Shown here piece after piece: positions 23,644-34,300 of a DNA stretch of 64,000 nt. The notes beneath the pieces are model-generated. The model was given only the letters and a program-made list of their open reading frames with translations. It searched no databases and was not told the DNA's origin. The stretch is from Plasmodium coatneyi. Taxonomy: Eukaryota; Apicomplexa; Aconoidasida; Haemosporida; Plasmodiidae. Position 1 is the first letter of the stretch. Every line of letters begins with the position of its first letter. The position numbers and the translations under genes were made by a program. The stretch spans positions 1,302,001 through 1,366,000 of the forward strand of contig NC_033566.1 in assembly GCF_001680005.1 (NCBI RefSeq), read 5' to 3'.

Positions 23644-25437
23644 TAAATAACACAACACAGCACAGTATAGTACAATATAGCATAATACAGTACACACCAT
23701 TTCTTCTTTTACCTTTCCCCCCTTTTATTCTTTTTTCCTTTTAAGTTTAAGTGGCTATTTTTAACAGTAAATACATGTCACTCTTGTGTAGATCATCAGC
23801 ACTGCGTGTTTTTACACGTTTGCCCCATTTCTTCGCCATTTTGCCGTCCACTTTTTTAAGTTAAAAGATTGCTTTATTGAACATAAATGAAGCTGGCGGA
23901 AGCAATATTATGGTCTTTTTAGCTTTATTGTCTTTAATTTGTGAGTAAGAAAAGGGGAGGAAAGTTGTAATATTGTATTCGTATATGCACGCATGTATAT
24001 ATGTACATGTTCAAGCACATGTTTAAGTGTATGTCTTATTCATTTCTTTATTTTTTTTTCCGTTCCCGCTTTTGTGAGTCTATAAAACCTGTTTCTTTGT
24101 TCGTGGAAACAATAATTTTTGCGCCACCCCACTTCATGGAAAAATCTGCATGTACACGACATTTTTCGAAGAAGTGTGCATCGATCCAATCGATGGTTCC
24201 CCCGTTCGTTCCTCGATCTGCACCTTGTTCACTTAACGTTTTGACGCTTGAAAATATAAGTAACCAAAGTTGCACAGAAAATTGGAGGATGCCAATTTTC
24301 ACGCCCGGCCACCTGTTTCACTTTGTCCCATGTTATACACAAGCTAATTTTTAACCCCTTACACACGTCATGCGCCTGAACGAATGTGTGCTTAAATGCT
24401 TATACATCTGTATGCCTACAGATGTATGCAATTTTACACAAACATATGAGCCCATACATATAAACTCCTGTAGTTCACCACATTAACCTTGTGGCTGAAC
24501 CGCAAACACCAAGCACAGGCTTTAACTCGTAGCACTTTGTTCATTACTCCATGTCATTTTCGCAAGCATAGGTAGAGGAAAAATAGTGTACACCGTGTGT
24601 CATTTTACTATGCGTAACACATTAGCAAAGGCTTCTTTTTTTTCATCGAGCCATCGAAATTGCAATGTCCACGCTTTTTTTTTTTGTGACATCGTTTTTA
24701 TTGTACTCACAAATGAGTATGCATAACGCATGCATATATGTACATTATGTATATGGCACTCTTTTTTCTTTTCTTTTCTTTTTTTTTCAATTACACATTT
24801 TGTGTATCATTTATTACTCATTTTTACATGTTGTTTCTTTCAATATTAGAATTGATAGCGTGAAAGGGCTTTACAATCCTTTTGATTTTGTGCGAGCATT
24901 CTTTTTAAAGCTCCTCCTAGCGTTCATGCATGCTATTTTGCCGCTTCATTTATTGTCAACCCAGAGCTCTTTCAAGAGGGCGTGCAGCTCACCTTAAGCT
25001 TATTCGCGTGACCTTTTCATGAACGAGCAGTCACCACTGCGACAGAGCCTTCTGAGTGCGAAGAGGAGGAAAAGGAGGAAAACTCCTGCTTCGTCTCTTC
25101 CCTTTTATTAGTTCATTTTAATGTGTCACCTCTATTAGTACACGAATTTGGTAAAAGTGGGCCAGTTATATAAATATATTTGCATAAACCCCCTCGATGG
25201 CCTCTTTCGATGTACCACAAACATTTCCATTTTCATTCTAATTATAACCTTAATTGTCACTTTAATTATAACCCTAATTTTACATTGACCCTACGTGTGA
25301 ACACCTTTTTTGTCTTACTATCCTGTGCATGCACCGAAAAGTGCGTAAACCGCATGCTTGATTCTGCTCGGTTCTGCATCGTCTGGCGATTACGCAACAA
25401 TTCGGTCTTAAAGGAATGTTGCACTACACCACAGTGT

Positions 25438-25468
<31 letters not shown>

Positions 25469-26512
25469 TCTCATTTGTGATGTTTTATGTTTCATATTTG
25501 ATGATTGATGTCTGCCGTTTGATACGATTTCAAAGTTAGCGAGAGGTTGCTTTTTTTTCGAATATACATATGTACGCGTGGTTGTGAGCATGACTGTTCG
25601 CATGCCTCCTTGTGCGTGTGATTTGTATGTACAGAATAATCCTACGTGCAGTGTCACTTGGGCATGCGTGCAAAAAGTTGTTTACCTTAGCTACCACATG
25701 CACTGCACACATTTATATGCACGTAAAAATAGGCACTGCTTCATGCACAAAACGTTTATATTTGGCTAGCCATTCGCTGTCTGTGTGATTCTCTTATTTT
25801 TATGTTTTTCGAATGGCAAGTTGTACACTCTGCATGTTATTATGCGCTGAGCAAGCGTAGCTTTTATGTGCGGTTTTTGGTCCCACGTAAAAGCACGGCT
25901 GCTTAAGGAAGGGAACACTGGAATGACTATAATAGCGTAGTTACACTGTTACGTATACCTATACTTGTATTCCTCTAATCGTAATTATTTTCTTTTTTTT
26001 CTTTTTTTTTTTTTTATTACTACTCCGCCTTGTCTTTTCCTTTTATATCCTTCCCCGTGAGTAGCGCTAACTGATAAAATTGATTTTCGCTCCCGGGTAG
26101 GAAATCTTCAAAGGGATTGACCTGATTGTCAGCTTCCCTCTTTTTTTTCCTTTGTGTGCTTCATTTTACACTGTTCCGTTTAGCGCAAATTGTGAGGAGC
26201 ATCTTGCGTAGCCCTTTTTTTAAAGCTTATTTATTTTTATTTATTTATTTTATTTATTCATTTTATTTTTTTGATCTCCCCCCCTTTTTGTCCACAAAAA
26301 TGCGTTAAACTGTAGGCACAACTTATTGTACCTAAAGTATGCGCTTTCGTTATGCACCCTTTTTGAATTCCCCGCCATTCTTTTCTCTTTTCCACAGCGG
26401 TTTCGCCGCTTGGTATAGCGCTACGGGGAGTGGGATCGCTGCTTACCCATGCCTATGGGCGTACACCTGTGTATAAATGTTGACCACCGTGTTTACCATT
26501 GTGTACATGCGT

Positions 26513-26515
<3 letters not shown>

Positions 26516-26543
<28 letters not shown>

Positions 26544-26639
26544 GCACACACTTGATCTGTTTGTGCATATATGCTCACATAAATGTGTACTTAACTACCT
26601 ACCCTTGTGAAGAGAAAAAAAAAAAAAAAAAAAAAAAAA
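26516..26639. repeat. T28 / A25 inverted pair
   Basis: 28 T (26516-26543) and 25 A (26615-26639) flank a 71-base spacer with purine/pyrimidine-alternating steps. Another potential A-U stem in the same long non-coding region. Confidence 0.85.
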
Positions 26640-28314
26640 GCTTGATGACCTTACAACACGGAGAGAAGTGTGCTAATTTTGTAAGTGCTTGCACTGTGTG
26701 CATGTCTTGATGGCGAAAAGTGTTGTCTACGTGTTTATTCGTGTGCGCGTCTCCATATTGCGTGGCGGGCGTGTCCAATAGGCTCAGCACTGTATGCAAC
26801 TCTCGCTTGATTTGCGTGCCAACTGATTATACAACACGCACGCACCGATTATAACCCGTCCATACATGAACCATATGTCACCCCTGCGTCGACCGTTTCC
26901 CTGTCTATATATTTTGCTCACTCACCTGCTAGCGTTTGTGCTTCTCATCCCTGTGCATGCACATTTAACGGTAGCCCAGGGTGTAATAGGCACAAGCCTA
27001 AAAAATCAAAACGGCGAGAAAACGTTGTTCTTGTTTCCATAAAATGTGTCCATGCGGATACCAAATTGTATGCTACAGTTCCATGTGCATTTTCACACAC
27101 AGGAAATCGTTTCTCGTAGCGAGTTCCTCTCATCTTTGTAATAATATGTGTGCTTACATGAGCGTATGCAAATGTGTGTACACGGGTCTATATACGCATG
27201 TATAATTATTTTCAATCTTTCAAGTGTTGTATAGATTCTTTCAAATTTTGCCTTTTTTTTTTTTTTTTTCTCTTTTTTCTCTGTTGCATTTTAGCTGGTA
27301 TATGTAGAACATTGTGATTATTTACATTTAAACATGTTAACTGATTTTTTAACAATTGTGATAAGATCTTTTTTATTTTATTATATTTATTTTTGCTATA
27401 GTTTAATGAAAAAAAAAAAAATTATCCCCAAGGAAGATGTTCCCAACAAAGTGTCCCAACAAATTCATTAAAAAAAAATACTTTTTGTATTATCGATGCA
27501 AAAGTTTATTTTTTTTTTTAATCAATTTTGTTGCTTGTTCGTTTTTTCTTCTTTTTATTTGTTTCTCGCTTTAATTAAGAAGTGAGATATATTTTTTTTT
27601 TTTTTTTTTTGGAGATGGAGAATGTCCTCAATTCGGCCTTCTCGGTAAGCAGAAAAAAAAAGGAGAGAGAATAAAAAAAAAAGAATAGGAGAAAGCGGTG
27701 GGAAAAAAGAAAAAGCAACGGGAAAAAATTCGAAGAATTCGAAAAAGTGGGAAAAATCGAAAAGTCGAAAAGAGGGGAACCCCCCCAAGTAGCCACAACG
27801 CCGAAAGTGTGACCGTGTGAGATAAATTAACAAAACTGATCGAACAGGCGAACGGGTAGAGCATAACCGAGAACGTGAGCAGACTGTTCTGACTGCATGG
27901 CGTGTATGCAGAGAGATGTGGTGCCGCCATACAATCTGGTACAATTATGCATATGCATGTTCCATATGTTTATGCATATACGTTTTTGCTGTGCGCATAT
28001 GTTCCAACTTGTGTGACGCCTATTTTTTCAACTGGCACAACTTGTGGACGCGACGGCCGAGGAGAAGGGGAAAAAAAAAAAAAGAAAAGGAGCACGGGTT
28101 CACCCCGTTTCCTTCATGCACGTATATTTTTGGGAGCCCCCGGAGACCGGGTCGACCTCTCAGCGTGTACAGATTGTATAATTGTAAAAATGTACATTTG
28201 TCGTATGACCGTGTTTAGTCATTTTGTTCTTTTTTCATTCTCCCTTTTTCTCCCTGTCCCTGTGTATCATCCTCCCCATATGCCATGTTTTATTTTACTC
28301 GTCCTCTGCAGAAC

Positions 28315-31300
28315 ATGGTTAACAGAGAAGAAGAGGAAGCCACCAAATCGGATGAAGAGAACACCAACCCCGATGAGGAAAACGGGAAAATTACATGTAC
28401 GGAAAGAAAAGGGAATTGCACTGAGGAATTTTTAGCCCAACCGAATGGAAAACAAGAAAAAGATTGTTACGTAGAGAAGGGCACTCACCCAAATTATAGC
28501 AATCGAAGTGAAAACAGTGACATGGCAGCGGATCGACGCTTCGATGCGTCCGTTGTCGAACATTGGGGTGGAAAAAAAGGAAGCACTATTCATGAAAAGG
28601 AGGATAAGGAGGAGCTGAACAGTGCAGACAGAAAGGGAAATCGCAAAGCGAACAGTCAAGTCCTCTGCGTGGAAATTAAATCCCACCCTAAAGATGAAAA
28701 TGCGTCTTCACCCCTGAGGGGCAGAACCAAGTTGGAGCCTCCGTATCCTGGGGAAAGTTTTGCAAAGGAAGAAGCAAGTGTGGCAGGCGGAACGGGCCAA
28801 ATGGGTCACACATGTCAACCAATCCAAGCTACCCAAGCAGCCCCAAATCGGAGCAACAGCCAAGCCGGTCCATGGGACGAAAAATCGAGCGGAAATTTCA
28901 CGTGCACGAGGGAGCACCTGGACCTGGGGAACAACCAGCAAAGTAGAAAAAGTGGTCACATGCATAACCGAGCTGAAGTGCAGGAGGACGAGTATTCCAA
29001 AATTGGTACCGATCCAACAGTCAGCACTATCGGAGAGGAGACCATATGCGGGAACGACTCAAATAAGGTTTCTGTTAAGTTTGTCAGTGACTTTCACGCA
29101 TGCAATAATAGAACTGAAAAGATGAAAGAGGAAATATTCGGTGCAGAAGATGAGGAAGATGAAATTATGCGCGAAGGGAAAAACGATAGGGAAGGTGCTG
29201 GGGAAAATGAGAAGAAAGGCGAGTTAACAATAGAGCCCAAAATAGGGGTTAAAATGGAAGCCAAAATAGAGGCCAGGATGGATGCCAAAATATATGCCAA
29301 AATAGATGCCAGAATAGATGCTAAAATAGATGCTAAAAGCGAGCCCGGAAGCGAGATTATAAGCAGGGCAAGGAACGGAACCCCGGGGGAATCCCCAAGC
29401 ACTGACCAAAGCGTTAGTCAAATGAGCCATTTGGGCCACACGAGCAGCAAGTATACACAAAGTGCATTCAGTAATAATACTAACGGATTAAATGACCCTT
29501 ATGACTTACCTACCGAGGAAATAAGTCAGAAGGATGTAATTATAAAAAAAAAAAATTTTGCCCAAGAAGGTACACTGGAAAGTACATGGTCAAGTGGTCA
29601 GGATAATTCCGATGATCATTCCGATTTTAACAGAACGGTAAATTACAAAATTGGCCAAAAGGTTTTGCTAAAAGGTACAGGTACTTCCGAAGTGGTAAGT
29701 GATGACAGTAGAGGTAGTAGTGAAGAGGGTGCAAATGGTGAAAAGGGGAACAGTACTTACCTCCCTAATGAATTAGAAGAACACGCCTCTATTTTTGACG
29801 AGAAGAGTAGCGAAAACAGCTCCCTGATGGGTACCGAAAAAGAGTGTATAAGAACTCGGGTCAGTGGAAAGTCGGGTATAAGGGCGCATGCAAAGGCTCA
29901 TGCAAAGCTACATACAAAGGTGCGTGCAAAATTGCATACACAATCGGATGAGGCATCGATTACACTTCTCGATGCACACCTTGAGGAGCAGTCGAATTTT
30001 CAGTCGGAGCAAAATCGAAGGGAAAGGAAAGGAACAAATTTCAGCGAAAAAGTAAAAAAAAATAAAAAAGGGGGTCATTTTTTAAACATCAGCAGGAGGG
30101 GGAGTAACACAATAAGAAGAACAACAAACTTATCCGTTGAACATCACCATTACGGATCTTTTTTTCACCCCAAGGGAAAATGTGCAACTCCAGGTATAGT
30201 CAAATATGAGGGACTTCGAGGTGAGAACCTTAGTCCTAACTTTAGTGGTCTTACACAGAAGAAGGATAGTGTGAATGAGAATGGCCATGATGAATCGGAG
30301 GAAGAAAAACTGCTTATTCAACATTCTGATAAAGGAAAAATAATAAAAGAGAATTGCAAAATGGACAATAGTGACATGATTGAGTTTATTGTAACATCGC
30401 ATGGTCGAACATCGCAAAAAGGGGAAAATGGGAAAGAAGCCAAAGTTAATGCGGATGTGTGTGCTGATGAAAATAATATCAGAAGCAGGGACTGTTACGT
30501 TCCTAAACAAGAACGGAAGTTTGCACACTCTGCGGGGCAAAGTGACGCAGAAAAGGAACCCCCAAGTGGGAGGTTATTACCCGAAGGGGTTTTCCCCTAT
30601 GAAGATATAAACCATGGAATGGAAATTTTTGTGAATAGCAAGTCGAATGAGCTATCAAATGGTAAGGACAAAATAAAGCAAGGTGATGATAATGTTGAAA
30701 AGGGCCCTTTCCAGATGTCCCATTTGAGCACCACCCCGGAGGTGAGTCGAATGACGAGAATGAGCAGTTTAAAGAAGGCGCAAGAAAACAAAGGGGAAAA
30801 CTTAACTAAAAGTAATTATGAAAATTTAGTAGTAGGAAGAATTACAAAGAAGAGTGGTAGCCCAAAGGGAAGGCACCATCAGAAGGAGATATTTTCGAGT
30901 GAGGCAAGTTTGTCATCAGAAGGTGGTGATGAGGGTAGCGATGGAAGTATCGATTCGGATGATCATTATGATGAACATGACGATGGAATGCTGGATGAGA
31001 CCGCTTTGAGGAAGGACTACCCGTCGTCCTGCATCCGAAGGAGCGGGTCAGAATGGAAAAATGGATCCCCAATTGATAACCACCAATGGGATGGGAACAT
31101 TAAGAGTGAAAAAAGCGACGTCGATGAGTACAACAGGGTCGGAAGATTCCATGTCGAAGGAAGAAAAGAACACCCCAATTTTTATGAAGAGACATGTGAA
31201 GATTCGAGCGAAAGTGACATAATAAATAACAACTGCCGTGACAAGGTAGCTAGCAGAGGGGAAGACTATTACAGCCAGGGTGTGCAGACCCAGCACAGAC

Positions 31301-34300
31301 TTAGGGAGAATAGGCAGAACAGGCAGGGAAAACACAGCAGTATGAGCCAGCTAAATCGGCTAGATCAGCCAGATCAGCCAGATGGACGAAGTGATGCCCC
31401 TCCTGTGGATCTGAAGAGCAACTACGACAGGGGACAGGGAGAAGCCAGAGCGGCAATAAATGGAAGAAACTACCTCAACAAGGCAGAAGTGAAAATGGAA
31501 AATTTAAAACTTCACAATGGCATGCAAAGGAGTAACAATGGGGATAATAGCACCCTCGATGATGAATTTGACCAATGGAAAATGGAAGGAGGTGATGGTC
31601 ATGCGGATGATAAGAAGAGAAAAAATATGTTCCAATCGAACGGGGGGCACAGAATTATTAAGGAGGTGGACGGGACATGGAAAAATGATAATTGGGTGGA
31701 CGCAACGGGGGTGATGAAATTGGGGGAAACGCAGAGATGGGAAAGAGATGAAAGAATCCATCGGGGTGAAAGAAATAAGAGGAGGGTGGAGGAGGACAAA
31801 GGCAGTCGTAACGACGATGAGGATGACAATAATGGTGATCATGGCAATGACGCTGATAGGGACAGTGTGGAATCATTTGGCAGACGAACCGATCGAGCCG
31901 TGCCTGGAGAGGATCTCCCGGATAGAGGTGGTTATAACGACGTGGGAGACGAAGCAGATGCGGAAGCTAATGGAGAGGTGACGGACGGGGAGGATGCAAG
32001 TCATTTGTGCGAAATCCAGAGACACATCGACTACATCATGCAGAACGACGAAATCGACTTCTCCCGGATTAATGTGAAGCCCAGCAAGAATTACGTGAAA
32101 ATAAACTCCTTTATCGACCGGTACGTAGTGAGGTATGATGAACTGCAGGACAGCGAGTTACTGTTCTGCTTTGGAGAATCCAGTGAAGAAGACGTGATGA
32201 CAAGGAAGAGGAGTTCCATGAAGGAGGGAGATGACGATGGAGATGAAAGCCAAAACGATAAACTGACTTGTATGAGGAAAAAGAATGGAGCTTCATCGTA
32301 TAAGAAAAAAAACAAGCAACAGAAAAATAGGAAAATAAATTACGATGCTATTGATACCATGTGGCAGCCCCACTTTCATCCACACAACAAGGAATTCAGG
32401 GTAAGGTACAGATATAAGGGAAGTATGAGACTGAAAACTATCTCATGTAAGAACTATGGTTACATACCGAGTAAAAAAATATCGATTCTGTTTCTGTTCA
32501 GATGGCTTCTCTGTGGTAAGTACATCGCAGAGAAAACGAAAAGATCCCGGTTAAGCATTACCGATATTAATGACTGTAATTTATCGGATCTTCTGTCAAA
32601 AAGGAGAAATAAAAATAATGGCTACCTGACGGATGATGAGTGGAAAGCGCTAGAAGAAAAAAAGAGCAAAGAATTTTACGACCACGTGTATAAAATAAAT
32701 GATTTTTTAATGCGTAATTACAAGGATGATTCTTTTGTGAATAAACTGAAGGTGATCATTAGCAGCTGTGATAAGCAGTTTAAGAGGGAGGAGGTGCTGC
32801 ATATACTTAACCAGTGCCTGCGGGATAAGCTGATCAGCGAGCGGAACAGGGAATCCCTCCTTCGGGGCGACGTAGGAAAGGTTGATTGCACGGTCGAAAG
32901 TGCGATTGACAGTTCGCTTAGCGGAGGGGACACACTCACTGATACACGCAGCCGCAACTTCAAGGACCGAAGAGATCAGCAGCGTGGGCCAACGAAAGGA
33001 CACCTGCTCGGAGAGAGCGCCCCCCAGGTGTACAGCAAAAAGAGGAAGCGCACATTCAACCTAGGTGTCGACCTATACACGAACGACAGCATGGATGGGG
33101 GAAGCATCAACCATAGTAGTGGTGGTAGTAGCAGCAGTAGTAACAGTGGTAGTAACAACGTTGGGGACAATAGGGGGAAGGCCAGCTTTGCAAGCAACAA
33201 GCGGAACAAGGAGGAAAATAACCCCATGTGGATGGGTCGATATAGCAGACCAAGTGGAACCGATACAGAGAGAGGAAATAATGGGAATAGACGACTTTAC
33301 CAGGTAGGAGCGAATACCATTGGAATGAACTACCTGCCCGTCCATTCTGCTGAAACGGAATTGAGCGATAAACCCGGGGGAAGGAACCCACAGTTGTGTA
33401 ACAACAAAGTGGTAATAGTGGATCACGGGGTGCATATTGGCCATGTGGGGAATTTACACGAGGGGGGTGACGTAGTTCATGGAAGGAGCGCAAATGTTCA
33501 GGCGAACGGGAATGTCATCCGTGAAAGCTTCACTAAGGCTGGAGGAAGAAGCTCAGCACACCATAGAATTAGCAGGGGGAACTTCCTTCGTTCGCACCCG
33601 TCGGGAAGTAACCCCCCTGCTAGCTACCCATCGTGTGCAGACCTGGAGAAGCTATCCAATACGGAAGAAATAAGGGACTATTACAACTCCCTGATAGAGC
33701 TGAAAAAGTCCCTCTACATTCGAAGTCAGGACGGAGACATGGATGACCAGGTGAGGTACGCAAACATGAACGACAATTTTATGGAACTGCTAAATAAGGA
33801 ATCACTCAGAAGTAGTAGCATCGGTAATGGTAAATCCAGTAGGAGTTCCCACAATTCGATGGATCCTCAGTTTACGAAAGAATCTGATGCTTTTCTGTTT
33901 GCCATTTATTATGCCAACCGTGAGAGAGTCGCCACGATGGTTTCAACCAACGGGGGAGGGGGTGATATATCCCCCCCGAATGAAGGCGTAACGACCTCCG
34001 GCAGGAAGGTTTTATCTCCACCCACGTGCGATGGGATGAATACGCCAGCTGAACGGATGGAGAAGGTCGACCTTAAGAGGGACGTGGTCAATCCTAAGAT
34101 GGATGAGAAGAATACAGAAATGGTAACGAAGCCCAGCGGTTCTTCCCTCCTTTCACAGGAAAATAATTACCTAAACGTCTACCCTAATTTGAACCATATA
34201 AATAGCTCCAAAAAAATAAGTAACGTATCTACGTGTCCTAGTTTGGGCGTAAGTAGCTACTCCGTGGGGGGGCACACACAAGGAGATAAGAAAAATGGAT

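Larger units (their letters stand above)
18409..28314. other. Long non-coding region upstream of the AP2Tel-like gene
   Basis: About 9.9 kb with no open frame that shows a domain, a consistent codon pattern or partner exons. It is dominated by T-rich, A-rich and alternating TATA/TGTA sequence, with a 12-bp minisatellite (21471-21573) and pairs of long T and A tracts (23026-23172, 23587-23643, 26516-26639). No tRNA or rRNA was recognised by eye. It probably carries the AP2Tel promoter, a long 5' leader possibly with a non-coding exon (an acceptor-like CTCTGCAG ends at 28311), and perhaps non-coding RNA. Small ncRNAs cannot be excluded by reading. Confidence 0.6.

Noticed and set aside
18409..28314. 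tRNA or rRNA genes in the long gene-free region
   Set aside because: No B-box-like GGTTCGANTCC or cloverleaf pattern found by eye on either strand; a tRNAscan or Rfam run was not possible.
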